NCBI GenBank assembly: GCA_025998735.1
Contig: BNWJ01000003.1
Location: 1 to 49,445 of the forward strand
Length of the DNA stretch: 49,445 nucleotides
Reading direction: 5' to 3'
Source of the DNA: Alphaproteobacteria bacterium
Lineage (GTDB): Bacteria; Pseudomonadota; Alphaproteobacteria; UBA3830
Below the pieces are notes generated by a model, which was not told where the DNA came from, ran no database searches, and was given only the letters and a program-made list of their open reading frames with translations. The stretch's first letter is position 1. The number at the start of each line of letters is the position of its first letter. The position numbers and the translations under genes are program-made. Positions 7,154-16,473 of this stretch are shown here, piece after piece.

Positions 7154-8473
7154 TTACTTCTCCTTTAATGCTTCAGTCAAAATCTGCTTTGCAAGCTCCG
7201 CTGGCATACCAGCGTGACGCTGGACTCGTTTACTAGCCGTACCTGAGGCACAATGCTTCCCTATACTTTTTTCTTGACGCAATTGCTCTACAATGGTTTT
7301 TAATTTTTTAGCAAAATCAACGAGTTGCGCTGAATTTGTTGTGTCTGAAAAACTGATCCTAATGGTGCAAGATGGTAATTTATCTCCAGGATCAATAGCT
7401 TCCATCACATTGGATTTTTCCTGTCCGAGACAGGAGCATCCGGCCGAAAAGGAATAATCTTTCATACGCTCTAGAATATCAGCCAAAAGAACTCCATCAA
7501 TTGAGGCAGAAAGAACATGTGACGGCACGCTAGAATTTATGTGTATTTTTCTGATGGTTAGAAGGATTTCTTTTAACTTGTTGAAATTCCTCTCTATTTT
7601 TTTTCTGTCGAACCTGAAATTTTCAATGGCAGTAGCAAAGGCTACTATTAATTCCGTCGGCTTGGAGCCAGGAAAAAAGTCATCTCCGGAGCCAAACAAA
7701 ATAGGTGAGAGTTTTTCTGGATTTCGAATGTACAGAGCGGCAATGCCTTTTGGAGCTCCGATTTTATGGCCAGCGACGGCCAACAGATCGATATTCATGG
7801 CATTCACATCAATATCATATTTGCAAAATGATTGCGCCGCATCTGTATGAAATAGCACGCCATGCTGCTTTGCGATTCGTCCTATTTCCTTCACATTTTG
7901 CAGCGTTCCGATCTCGCCATTGAACATCTGGATTGATATCAACTTGACACGAGTGTCTTTGCTATCATTTTGAAGGCACTTTTGCAGCTGATTCAGATCG
8001 ACATTTCCATAGCGATCAACATTTAAATAAGTAACCTTGTATCCGTTTTTCTCCAGATGCTTGAACACATTCAGCACACTTTTGTGCTCGATTTTTGAGG
8101 TAATCAAATGACATCCTGGATGTTTGTACGCAACTCCTAGAATCGCAATGTTGTTCGCCACCGTCGCGCTGCAGGTAAAATGAATCTGATCATGTTTTGC
8201 ATTTATTTTTTTCGCAATAACTTTTACTGCGCTTTCCTCGATTTTTTTGAGATGTTTCGCATGAGAATTTATGCCGGAAGAATTGCCGTCCAATCGAGCG
8301 ATTTTCAAAAACTCCTCTAACGCCTTTTCGATCACCGAAAACGACGCAGCCTGATCCAAATAAGTCCGAGCCGGACTGGCATTGATGGCTTCGCCGCTAA
8401 CTGCAAGGTATGCCAGCGCTATCTTCAAAATCGAAGAGAATTTGGCACACGCCTGTACGGCACGTACGTTCAT
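7154..8473 (-). CDS. Cysteine desulfurase / class V aminotransferase with repeat-encoded N-terminus
   Basis: PLP enzyme of the NifS/IscS type, which moves sulfur from cysteine to Fe-S or thio-modification acceptors. Visible motifs: YLDQAASFSV (substrate side), HTDAAQS, AGHKIGAPKG with the PLP lysine, and SAGCSCLG with the active-site cysteine loop. Residues between MN and TYLDQ (about 34) are encoded by a palindromic element (8363-8470), and KRVQRHAGM near the C-terminus by the 15-bp palindrome. ATG 8473 is chosen; a TTG at 8482 would add MYP. No IscU or other sulfur partner is nearby. The body looks intact. Confidence 0.85.
   Translation of the reverse strand: MNVRAVQACAKFSSILKIALAYLAVSGEAINASPARTYLDQAASFSVIEKALEEFLKIARLDGNSSGINSHAKHLKKIEESAVKVIAKKINAKHDQIHFTCSATVANNIAILGVAYKHPGCHLITSKIEHKSVLNVFKHLEKNGYKVTYLNVDRYGNVDLNQLQKCLQNDSKDTRVKLISIQMFNGEIGTLQNVKEIGRIAKQHGVLFHTDAAQSFCKYDIDVNAMNIDLLAVAGHKIGAPKGIAALYIRNPEKLSPILFGSGDDFFPGSKPTELIVAFATAIENFRFDRKKIERNFNKLKEILLTIRKIHINSSVPSHVLSASIDGVLLADILERMKDYSFSAGCSCLGQEKSNVMEAIDPGDKLPSCTIRISFSDTTNSAQLVDFAKKLKTIVEQLRQEKSIGKHCASGTASKRVQRHAGMPAELAKQILTEALKEK
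8363..8470. repeat. Palindromic element inserted at the N-terminus of the cysteine desulfurase
   Basis: On the minus strand it reads AACGTACGTGCCGTACAGGC ... GAAGATAGCGCTGGCATACC ... GGCGAAGCCATCAATGCCAG and ends with AGTCCGGCTCGGACT. The core matches the elements at 13771 and 25591. It is in frame, so 34 to 36 residues lie before the first family residue (TYLDQ). Confidence 0.8.
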
Positions 8474-8539
8474 AGGATACAACCATTTTTGCGATTCAAT
8501 ACCGTAATTACGATATTTTTCACCACGTCCATTTCAGGC

Positions 8540-8617
8540 GGCTTACTTTCCGCAATTAGTATTGTTAGCGCTATCTCCGTCGTTGCAGCTACTACAAGGC
8601 GGCATGTTTGACAAGCG
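8540..8617. repeat. Partial palindromic element with CTTGTAGTAG motif
   Basis: GCGCTATCTCCGTCGTTGCAG matches the element core in inverted orientation, and TACAAGGCGGCATGTTTG matches 310-335 inverted. The bases at 8620-8640 (CAGAAGTGGGAGAATTC) overlap the end of the ATPase at 8622. Confidence 0.55.
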
Positions 8618-8621
8618 CAAT

Positions 8622-9773
8622 TCATCTTTCCACCGACAGAAGTGGGAGAATTCTTGCGGATAAATGCTCAAAACTACGATCGCCATCGTAAATCACAAAT
8701 CCTTTCGCCCCAGGATCCATCTCTTTGTAGTATAAGATATTTTTCACGAAACTCTTATCAAAAGTAGAGCTCGATTTTATTTCATACAAAAGATTTTCAC
8801 CACTGGAAGGTATCACACAATCTATCTCATGCCCTTTTGAATCCCTCAAAAAATAAAGGTTTTTCCGTTCTCCTCTGTTGTACTGCGCTTTGAGAAACTC
8901 GTTTATAACAAAATTCTCAAAGATACTTCCATATGAAAAGTGCGTTCTGAGATCATTCGTTGATTTTATTCCCAAAAGATTGCACAAGATTCCTGTGTCG
9001 CAAAAATATATTTTTGGCATTTTTATCATTCGCTTGTTTATATTTAGCGAATACGGATGCAGTAAATAAATCACATAGCTTGCCTCTAGAATAGACAGCC
9101 ACTCTTTCATGGTAGGAACCGATAAGCCGCAATCATCGCTGAGTGCCGAGAGATTAACAATCTGTCCGACTCTTCCGGCGCACAGCGTTAAAAATTTCTG
9201 GAATTGGTTAAGAGAAGATATGTTCTTAATCTGTCGCACATCTCTTTCCAGATATGTGCGAATATATCCGGAGAAAAAATCCGCTGGTGAGATATCTTCA
9301 TTATATAGTCGCGGATAACACCCCTTGAAAATAACATCATGCAAATTACACGAATAGTGCTGACGCATTTCGCTATAGGCTAGCGGCAGCAGTTCTAGTA
9401 TGCCAACTCTTCCAGATAATGTCTGTGATATTTTTTCGTTCAGAAGAAAATTCTGGGAGCCTGTAAGCAAATATTGCCCAGTTTTATTTCTCTCGTCCGC
9501 ATAAATCTGAATATATGAAAAAATATCTGGAAAATTTTGAGCTTCATCTATAATTATGCCGTTTTTATGTTGCTTTAAAAACCCGTGAGGATCTTCCATT
9601 ATGATTGCTCGCAACGACGGATCCTCAAGATTAAAGTACGGAAGATTGGGAAACGTAGTTCGCGATAGGGTCGTTTTCCCCGACTGCCGCGGTCCCGTTA
9701 GAAAAATCACAGGAAATTTCGTGAATAATACTCTTAATTTTGGCTGCAGCTGGCGCTCTATTTTATCTTCCAC
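8622..9773 (-). CDS. AAA+ ATPase with DUF4143-type C-terminus (group A-like, copy 3)
   Basis: The 383-aa protein has Walker A GPRQSGKTT (residues 26-34), Walker B GIIIDEAQ, sensor YLLTGSQ and TLSGR. The middle includes DCGLSVPTMKEWLSIL. The C-terminal HEIDCVIPSSGENLLYEIKSS keeps the acidic residue and the E-x-K pattern, with a spacing different from copies 1 and 2. It is the most diverged of the group. It is divergent from the ATPase at 9999, with 225 bp between them. The start at ATG 9773 fits the paralogues. Confidence 0.85.
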   Translation of the reverse strand: MEDKIERQLQPKLRVLFTKFPVIFLTGPRQSGKTTLSRTTFPNLPYFNLEDPSLRAIIMEDPHGFLKQHKNGIIIDEAQNFPDIFSYIQIYADERNKTGQYLLTGSQNFLLNEKISQTLSGRVGILELLPLAYSEMRQHYSCNLHDVIFKGCYPRLYNEDISPADFFSGYIRTYLERDVRQIKNISSLNQFQKFLTLCAGRVGQIVNLSALSDDCGLSVPTMKEWLSILEASYVIYLLHPYSLNINKRMIKMPKIYFCDTGILCNLLGIKSTNDLRTHFSYGSIFENFVINEFLKAQYNRGERKNLYFLRDSKGHEIDCVIPSSGENLLYEIKSSSTFDKSFVKNILYYKEMDPGAKGFVIYDGDRSFEHLSARILPLLSVER

Positions 9774-9998
9774 GAATATCTCTTTACTCTATGATGCGCA
9801 TACTACAACAAAGCGGCGCCAATTTAAAGTGCCACTTTAACATTTCTCCCTTAACATTTCTCCTGTTGATTTTTGTATCAAACGCGCCGCGCAAAGGGCG
9901 CAAAAAGCGGAATTACTCCGGCCAATCTGCATTCAAATTGCAGATTGGTCGTAGATGTGATATGCTACCTACAGCATGAGCATTGAAGGGTATACGAG

Positions 9999-11288
9999 AT
10001 GTCTTTGCAAAAACAAAGCGGATCCAGCGCCACGTTGGCACCGTACTATGATAGAACGCTGACGCATTTTATTCAGCAAGCAACGGAAACTTTTCCAGCT
10101 ATTTTAGTAACAGGTCCGCGGCAAGTTGGGAAAACAACAATTCTAAAAAAATGTTCAGAACCAAATCGGATTTTTGTTTCACTCGATAATCCTAAAATCC
10201 GCAGGCTTGCCCAAAGCGATCCAGATTTGTTTTTTCAGACATTTCATCCTCCTATGTTAATCGATGAAATCCAGTATGCTCCGGAACTATTTCCCTACAT
10301 AAAAATGATCGCCGACGCAAAAATATATGCGAGCACCATCTTCGATAAGGAAACAAGCCCAGGAATCATCTCTGGGCGAAATGGTCTTTTCTGGATGACA
10401 GGATCACAGCAATTTCATCTGATGAAAAACGTGACGGAGTCGTTGGCTGGAAGAGTTGCGATATTTAATTTGCAGGGACTTTCACAGGCAGAAAAGCTAC
10501 GGCAGCAATCGATTCCTTTTTCTCCGGATGATATGTCTCAACCAAAAAGTATGTTAGATAGTATGCAAATATACGAAATGATCATAAGAGGATCCTTCCC
10601 AGCGTTGTTTTCTCAGAAAGAAACGAATACAGAAGCGTTTTATTCATCGTATTTGCAAACATATCTGGAGAGAGATGTGCGAGAACTCATAAACGTATCT
10701 AATCTGCGGGATTTCGTGAAATTTATGGAAGTGGTAGCCGCTAGAACAGGGCAGCTACTGAATTACTCAGATATTGCAAAAGACACTGGCATAAGCCTAA
10801 ATACAGCTAAATCTTGGCTGTCGATATTAGAAGCTTCGGGGATCATATACTTTTTGCGTCCGTATTTTAACAACCTTACGTCTCGCGCCACAAAAACTCC
10901 CAAAATGTATTTTTTAGACACAGGCCTATGCTGTCATATCTCTGGATGGAATTCGGCCGAGACACTGGAAAAAAGCGCTATGAGTGGAGCTATGCTGGAA
11001 ACATACGCAATATCCGAAATAATAAAGAGTTTTTGGCACAATGGACGTCGAGCTCCAATTTTCTTCTACAGAGATAAAGGGAAAAAAGAAATAGATGTAA
11101 TAATAGAAACAAATGGTCAGCTACATCCCATCGAAATAAAAAAGACGGCCACTCCTACGCTTAGAGACGCAGGCAATTTCTCCGCAATTGATGATTCTAA
11201 CGTCGGAAAGGGGGCGATACTATGCTTAGCAAAGGAGAAAATGCCGCTAACCCGCGATATAAACATCGTTCCCATATGCGGTATGTGA
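9999..11288 (+). CDS. AAA+ ATPase with DUF4143-type C-terminus (group A, copy 4)
   Basis: The protein has 429 aa: Walker A GPRQVGKTT, Walker B MLIDEIQ, sensor WMTGSQQ, SLAGR, and a C-terminal EIDVIIETNGQLHPIEIKK. Relative to copy 2 there is an extra loop between Walker B and the sensor (ASTIFDKETSPGIISGRN) whose DNA (GCGAGCACCATCTTCGAT) resembles palindromic-element core. The N-terminal SGSSATLA is encoded by the 15-bp palindrome (GGATCCAGCGCCACGTTGG). Both look like in-frame insertions tolerated by the fold. Confidence 0.85.
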   Translation: MSLQKQSGSSATLAPYYDRTLTHFIQQATETFPAILVTGPRQVGKTTILKKCSEPNRIFVSLDNPKIRRLAQSDPDLFFQTFHPPMLIDEIQYAPELFPYIKMIADAKIYASTIFDKETSPGIISGRNGLFWMTGSQQFHLMKNVTESLAGRVAIFNLQGLSQAEKLRQQSIPFSPDDMSQPKSMLDSMQIYEMIIRGSFPALFSQKETNTEAFYSSYLQTYLERDVRELINVSNLRDFVKFMEVVAARTGQLLNYSDIAKDTGISLNTAKSWLSILEASGIIYFLRPYFNNLTSRATKTPKMYFLDTGLCCHISGWNSAETLEKSAMSGAMLETYAISEIIKSFWHNGRRAPIFFYRDKGKKEIDVIIETNGQLHPIEIKKTATPTLRDAGNFSAIDDSNVGKGAILCLAKEKMPLTRDINIVPICGM

Positions 11289-11332
11289 TTTTGCATCATA
11301 TGCTCCAGCGTGACGCTAGAACACGGTCAATG

Positions 11333-12814
11333 TCAATCAATAATCTTGCTTGGCAGAATCAATCGGACTCCTCCTTCGTCCGCTTCATTCTGGTCAACGA
11401 ATGCGCGCGTCTTGGACAAAGAGTCCAACGCATAATCAAAGCTGTTCCAATCAATCGCCCCCGTGTATTTTTGAGCGAAATCAAGCGTGCGAATTATCGG
11501 CTCCGTTATCGCGTTCTGGCTTATGCCTTTCAATGCGGATATGTAATTGTTTCTGTAAATCGTCGGAATGATTATCCTTTGCTCGCCTGAAGATACCAAT
11601 TCCGCGTTCATCATAATACGTCCTATGCGTCCGTTGCCATCGTTAAACGGATGAACTTCGGCGATAAGGAACATCATAAACACCGCCTTTGAAAACGGCG
11701 TCGTTAGTTTTTTGTAGATCTCGAATCCCTGTTTGAACGTTCCAATTACCAACTCCGGCGCAACAAACAAGGTCGAACCGGCTTGATTTGCATGCTCCTT
11801 GATAATCCCCGGCTTTTTGTCTGGCCGACCGCCCATCAGAATTTTATGGCGCGATTGCAAAATCTCCATAAAGTCATCAAAAGTTTTCGGCTTTCGGTTC
11901 ATTTCCCTATCATTGGAAACGATATCAAATGTTCCCTTAATATCACGCGCATCTTCTGGGCGATTGTGCGGCACTATGTCTTTGAATATGATGTCCTGCG
12001 CTTCGTCGATAGCAAACTTTGTGCCTTCTATGAAGTTTGAAAAATATGCCTCAAAGAAAGCCAGTGTTTTTGATGTGCTACCATGCCGAAATGTCGGCGC
12101 AGTCCTTTCCAATTCTGCATAAAGTTTTGCAAACAATTCCACGCGGTACGAATCAAACGGAAATCCTTGGCTTCGTGCCAACCCAACCTTGCTCTCCATT
12201 TTGCCTTCGTGCGTCTGCAATAGCATTGAAATCACTTTATTCAAGATCTCGAATTCTTTCTGCAATCCTAGCTTCGGTGCAAGTTCGCGCGCAGCATTGC
12301 GAATTTTATTTATGGCGTCTTCACCTTTCTCTTTGATAATCTTGTCCAAATATTCCTCAAGTTCCGTCCGCGTTAGCCCACGCGATACCCCGTTCACTAC
12401 TCGGCTTTGCACGACGTTTTCCAATACCAAGCGCGCAGGTGAGGCCATAAACAGATTTTCCATAAACGGCATGTCGGTCGATTGCGGAGCCCCTCCTTTC
12501 TTTGGTCGAATAGTTATACCGCCGATTGATGTCGGTCGTTTCTTGTCGGATATGACAAATAGCGAGCCATCTCCGGCTATTTTCATTTCAACTCCCGTTC
12601 GCTCGGAAACCACAGCCCTCGGATAAAGTAAGCCAACCACACGCCAAAGGTTGCGGCGGACTATGCCATCTATGTCGTCGACCATATCGGTTGTGTAGAG
12701 CATAGGTGCGATTTTTCTGATTTTACCCTGCTTTGAGAGATAATATACCCTGTCTTTATCTATGCCTTCCGATGTAAAAACTTCCAGCAAGTCAGGTTGC
12801 GATTTTTTGGACAT
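11333..12814 (-). CDS. Fic family protein with N-terminal AbiEi-like domain
   Basis: I start at ATG 12814 (MSKKSQPDLLEVF), six bases after AAGGAGA. The first 150 residues (VYYLSKQGKIRKIAPMLYTT, RRNLWRVVGLLYPRAVVSERTG) resemble the winged-helix antitoxin domain of AbiEi-type regulators. The Fic core has the catalytic motif HPFNDGNGRIGR and, about 120 residues before it, SNFIEG as the class II inhibitory motif. The combination suggests a DNA-binding, self-restrained AMP-transferase; the target is unknown. Length 493 aa, no break seen. Confidence 0.85.
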   Translation of the reverse strand: MSKKSQPDLLEVFTSEGIDKDRVYYLSKQGKIRKIAPMLYTTDMVDDIDGIVRRNLWRVVGLLYPRAVVSERTGVEMKIAGDGSLFVISDKKRPTSIGGITIRPKKGGAPQSTDMPFMENLFMASPARLVLENVVQSRVVNGVSRGLTRTELEEYLDKIIKEKGEDAINKIRNAARELAPKLGLQKEFEILNKVISMLLQTHEGKMESKVGLARSQGFPFDSYRVELFAKLYAELERTAPTFRHGSTSKTLAFFEAYFSNFIEGTKFAIDEAQDIIFKDIVPHNRPEDARDIKGTFDIVSNDREMNRKPKTFDDFMEILQSRHKILMGGRPDKKPGIIKEHANQAGSTLFVAPELVIGTFKQGFEIYKKLTTPFSKAVFMMFLIAEVHPFNDGNGRIGRIMMNAELVSSGEQRIIIPTIYRNNYISALKGISQNAITEPIIRTLDFAQKYTGAIDWNSFDYALDSLSKTRAFVDQNEADEGGVRLILPSKIID

Positions 12815-12835
12815 CAAAATCTCCTTTCCAGGCAT

Positions 12836-13154
12836 TATATCCGAGTTTTTGAGATTTACTAAGTGTTATTTGCGAGTTTATGGGCTTTAGTAGGGCCAGG
12901 GCTTTTTCCTAGAGACCTAAAGATTCCCGATAGCTTTCAAAGCACCTCATGAAATTCATGGAATTGCAATATAAGGCTTTTCTGATATTTTTTTCTTTGT
13001 TGATCCTCATAATATTAGGTGATAGCCGGAACAAGATAGACCGCTCTCCCCAAATGCCCGCTTTTCGGAGTGTTGTCTATTGCGCACAAGAAATCAACTA
13101 ATCGCCTACAGAAGCAACGAGATTTTGCATATATCGGCTCTTCTCTGACTTAAT
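12836..13154. other. Gene-free stretch with one MITE end
   Basis: No gene is seen. GGTGATAGCCGGAACAAG at 13018-13035 is identical to the terminal inverted repeat of the MITEs at 33510 and 35640, here as a single end. GGGCTTTTTCCTAGAGACC at 12899-12917 resembles the end of the element at 39491. Confidence 0.5.
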
Positions 13155-14387
13155 TTAGGACATGTCATCAATACCATATTCTTTCAGTGTTTTGGAAATA
13201 AAAGGCATAGCATCAGATGCCTGTTCAACAATCGTCATTGCAACCTGCTTAGAAAGCCCGCATTTTTGAGCAATTTTCAGTAGATCATCGTCATTTATAT
13301 CTTTTGTTTTTCCAGCGACACTCGTCATGCGCTCTCCATGTATTCCAGCCGAATATGTCAGATCATACGCTTGAGCTACTTTCCATTCGCCTTTTCCATT
13401 CATTAAAAACGAAAAGTTCTTGGCGTGATCATCTAAATTATGCGTTTTGACGTTGAAAGCCATAATCCTAAACATTTTCTCAACTTCTGCTGCATCTTTC
13501 GTTAGATATTTCGTAGCTGCCATAAGATTTTCGTAATCCAAAGACGACAGTCGAAAATCTGCATTAAGCAATCCACAGGCCGAATGTACATGTAGTTTTT
13601 TATCTCCGACACGATCAAATCGCTTTGCACCGAAATACCCCGAACATTCTTTCGACTCAAAAAGATGTGTTTCTGGCATGTCTATTCCGCATTTTTTTGC
13701 CGCTAATGAATAAACATACTCTATTGCGCCTGCATTCTTGGAATCCATCGACGACTGAAACTTGATAATCCAAGTACTTGCAGTACTGGCGTTAATGCTA
13801 TCGCTACCAACTTCATTGTATGCCGGCGCTATCTTCGATGTTGCAGCTAATTCTGCATGAGTAAACGCGAGTGATGCAAGTACCTTTGGACGAGCACCAC
13901 AGGATGAGCCGTTCTTTTGTAGTATGAAGTCTAGCATGTCAGAAGATTCTCCTTCCAGAATTTTTTCTGATTCCAAACATACTGCATCAAGCGAATAATC
14001 CCCGCACATTTCACTGTAGATATGATTAATTGGCTCGTATTCCAACGCTCCCATACCATTGCATCCAACCAAACTAAGTATATCCAAAGACGAAAGAGTA
14101 CGCAGATCCACTCCCAACTGCTTTAGTTTCCTGTGAAGTAACAGCAATCCCCAGCCATCCGGTAGAGAATCGTTGAAAACTCCGAACAATCCATCGAAAA
14201 CTCTGTCTTCCTCCTGCAAAACACCCGATTTCAAAGGCAATGCGAACGGAGAAATTTCTAATCCCGTTTTTAGAAATGCATTATCATACTCAAAATAATA
14301 CCTACGATTGTAAAAAGCCAACGTTCCCACAAAATGCCTGATACCCTCTATATTCAGGAAAACATGCATTTGATCAATGATTTTCAT
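13155..14387 (-). CDS. hipA: HipA-like Ser/Thr kinase toxin with in-frame palindromic insertion
   Basis: HipA kinases phosphorylate targets such as glutamyl-tRNA synthetase and induce dormancy. Seen here: SSCGARPKVL (the glycine-rich ATP loop), WIIKF, KTHNLDDHAKNFSFL (catalytic N-x-x-D-D-H-x-K-N) and AYDLTYS (the Mg-binding Asp). About 35 residues between ARPKVL and WIIKF are encoded by a palindromic element (13771-13884), exactly in the nucleotide-binding sheet. All catalytic residues remain, so it may still fold. The start overlaps the antitoxin by 14 bp. The C-terminus KEYGIDDMS recurs as a relic at 35594. Confidence 0.87.
   Translation of the reverse strand: MKIIDQMHVFLNIEGIRHFVGTLAFYNRRYYFEYDNAFLKTGLEISPFALPLKSGVLQEEDRVFDGLFGVFNDSLPDGWGLLLLHRKLKQLGVDLRTLSSLDILSLVGCNGMGALEYEPINHIYSEMCGDYSLDAVCLESEKILEGESSDMLDFILQKNGSSCGARPKVLASLAFTHAELAATSKIAPAYNEVGSDSINASTASTWIIKFQSSMDSKNAGAIEYVYSLAAKKCGIDMPETHLFESKECSGYFGAKRFDRVGDKKLHVHSACGLLNADFRLSSLDYENLMAATKYLTKDAAEVEKMFRIMAFNVKTHNLDDHAKNFSFLMNGKGEWKVAQAYDLTYSAGIHGERMTSVAGKTKDINDDDLLKIAQKCGLSKQVAMTIVEQASDAMPFISKTLKEYGIDDMS
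13771..13884. repeat. Palindromic element inside hipA
   Basis: Outer ends are GTACTTGCAGTACTGGCGTTA and the imperfect inverse GTACTTGCATCACTCGCGTTT read from the other side. The core ATCGAAGATAGCGCCGGCATAC matches the other copies. It keeps the hipA frame open. Confidence 0.8.
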
Positions 14388-14679
14388 GTCCCCTCCTGCG
14401 AACGCATTTTAATTTTTTAAGATCATTCAACGAAGAGATTTCTTTCATTTGCTCAAACAGACATTCCGATTGATGCACACATTCCAAAACAAACATAATC
14501 TTCACAAGCGATTTCAGAGAAATTTCTCCTGTCGATTCAAAACGTTTCAAAGAGCCAAGACTAACCCCTGCCCTATTCGCCAATCCCAATTGCGAGAGAT
14601 TTTTTGTTAGTCGAACCTCTCGACTTCTTGCGGCAATATCTTTTAAAATCTCGTCTTCTGTTTTTAGTATAATAGCCAT
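14374..14679 (-). CDS. hipB: HipB-like antitoxin, HTH_XRE
   Basis: I start at ATG 14679 (MAIILKTEDEILKDIAARSR). LTKNLSQLGLANRAGVSLGSLKRFESTGEISLKSLVKIM is a Cro/C1-type helix-turn-helix. Such proteins bind operators upstream of their own operon and neutralise HipA. It overlaps the kinase start by 14 bp. Bases 14690-14711 contain CTTAAC and GTTAAG as a possible operator. Confidence 0.85.
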   Translation of the reverse strand: MAIILKTEDEILKDIAARSREVRLTKNLSQLGLANRAGVSLGSLKRFESTGEISLKSLVKIMFVLECVHQSECLFEQMKEISSLNDLKKLKCVRRRGHENH

Positions 14680-14789
14680 TATATGATGCCTTAACCCCAT
14701 TTATGTTAAGTAGTGTATCATATATTGGATATTAACACAAGGATTTAGGAACTTAATTCTTACGACAGCCAACACAATACAGATCACGT

Positions 14790-15085
14790 TGACATCCTCC
14801 CCGCCCTAAAGGACGAGGATTCCTAAGCTCCAAGAGCCCGGAAGGTTCCTGCTTCACTGAGACCGCCCAAGGGAAAAGCTTGGTTTTCGCTGTAATATTC
14901 CCGTCATAGGGAATTTTACGGTGACGAACCAGCGTGACGCTGGACCCGTTTGCTAGTGCCAGCGCGGCACGTGCTCGCTGCCTTGCCGTCAAGGAAATAT
15001 ATAGCAGAAATGTCGGAAAAAGAAAAGAGCCGAGGGCGCCTTATATCCACCACGTGAACGAGGTGGTTTTACGGCGCGGGGGATA
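14790..15085 (-). mobile_element. IS200/IS605-derived non-autonomous element, copy 3
   Basis: Inverted copy: the right end TGACATCCTCCCCGCCC is at 14790 and the left hairpin at 15040-15076, followed by GATAA (TTATC on the minus strand). The left hairpin is the hybrid type, one arm GTAAAACC and the other GGATATAAGG. The inner hairpin is also a hybrid. The element supplies the stop codon of the ATPase at 15069. Confidence 0.85.
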
Positions 15086-16271
15086 ACCAGTCAATGGCGT
15101 TTATTTGGCGTATGCCGTTATGCGATACGGCAGGATCGTCATCCAAAGTAATCAAATACTTAGAATTATGATCCGAAATATTTTCAAGAGATCGCAGTTC
15201 CCTCTTTAAAGTTTCTGGAGACCTTACGGTATGAGCAACCTGATAATATTCCGTATAGCCGTCCTTGATGGCCACAAAATCAACTTCGTTTTCGGCTACC
15301 TTTCCCACATAAACTTCATAATCTCGTCTTATTAGCTCCAAATAGATGATATTCTCCAGAACACGTCCATCGTCGGCGGCTTTTGTCCCAAGCAAAAAAT
15401 AGCGCAATCCAAGGTCTGTTAAATAATACTTTTCCCCCGTTTTAAGATACTGCTTTCCCTTTACATCATATCGACCGACTCTATGCAAAATATAGCTATC
15501 AACCAGAGCCGTCAGATAATTTTCAACGGTGTGTGTCGATATTTTTCGGCCAGCCGACGTCATTGTGTCGCTTATCTTTTTTATGGATACTAGCCCGCCT
15601 ATGTTATCAAACATAAAACGTATAACGCTTTCCAGCATTAAAACGTCCGCTATCTTTTTTCTTGATACGATATCTTTCAGAATCACAGAGTTATAAATCC
15701 CCTCCAAATAATTGCGAATGAGTGCTTTGTCGGCATTTAGTTCCAAGGTATATGGAAACGAACTATTGGTTAAATAGTCGCGATATTTGCGTGATAGATC
15801 TGTTTTATCTGGAAATGATGATACATACTCCTTGAAAGACAGCGGCAGCATTTTTATTTCGATGTATCGCCCAGAAAGAAGAGTCGCGATTTCTCCAGAA
15901 AGAAGATAGGCGTTCGAACCAGTGATATACAAATCAACATTATTTTTTATGTACAGACTATCTATCGCCTTCTGGAAATTAGGTACATTTTGAACTTCAT
16001 CCAGAAAGATATAATTCATTTTATCCTTTTGCAGATGCTCTTTGATGTGTTTGTGCAGAGCTTTGTAATCCATGAGATATTCCCAATCCGCATCTTCGAA
16101 GTTTATAAACTGGATCTGTTCTTCGAAAACGTTGTTTTTCAATAAATGATCTTTAAACATTTCAAATAAGGTGGATTTTCCGCATCTGCGAATGCCTGTA
16201 ATCACTTTTATTAGCTTTTTATCCGCGAAATCTTTAAGCTTTTGAAGATATTCCGCTCTTTCTATCATCAT
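15069..16271 (-). CDS. AAA+ ATPase with DUF4143-type C-terminus (group C)
   Basis: The 400-aa protein starts MMIERAEYLQKLKDFADKKLIKVITGIRRCGKST, with Walker A GIRRCGKST at residues 26-34, Walker B YIFLDEVQ, sensor YITGSN and LLSGR. It differs from groups A and B and is closest to the widespread COG1373 type. The C-terminal NEVDFVAIKDGYTEYYQVAHT has Gln-Val where the others have E-x-K, as often in this subgroup, so nuclease activity is doubtful. The last residues after INAIDWL (SPAP and stop) come from the inserted IS200/605-derived element, so the original C-terminus is lost by a few residues. Confidence 0.85.
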   Translation of the reverse strand: MMIERAEYLQKLKDFADKKLIKVITGIRRCGKSTLFEMFKDHLLKNNVFEEQIQFINFEDADWEYLMDYKALHKHIKEHLQKDKMNYIFLDEVQNVPNFQKAIDSLYIKNNVDLYITGSNAYLLSGEIATLLSGRYIEIKMLPLSFKEYVSSFPDKTDLSRKYRDYLTNSSFPYTLELNADKALIRNYLEGIYNSVILKDIVSRKKIADVLMLESVIRFMFDNIGGLVSIKKISDTMTSAGRKISTHTVENYLTALVDSYILHRVGRYDVKGKQYLKTGEKYYLTDLGLRYFLLGTKAADDGRVLENIIYLELIRRDYEVYVGKVAENEVDFVAIKDGYTEYYQVAHTVRSPETLKRELRSLENISDHNSKYLITLDDDPAVSHNGIRQINAIDWLSPAP

Positions 16272-16473
16272 TGCAGCTTTCCTGTTTAGAAGAGTATATC
16301 TAAAAACAACAGAATATCAAGTTTTTTTGAAGTTTGCTTCCAAAGCGCTGACGACAAAAAAACTGATAGAGGAAGGTTACGCAATAGGTCGAATGTGTCC
16401 CCATTAGGGATAGTGCGGGCATACCTTTCCGTTGGTGGCGGTGCCATTAACGCGCATGTGGCACACACCAGTT

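Noticed and set aside
11222..11590. Plus-strand frame of 122 codons overlapping the ends of the ATPase and the AbiEi-Fic gene
   Set aside because: It begins in another frame of the ATPase and continues antisense to the Fic gene; no independent evidence.
12189..12626. Plus-strand frame of 145 codons within the AbiEi-Fic gene region
   Set aside because: Entirely antisense to a strongly supported coding sequence.
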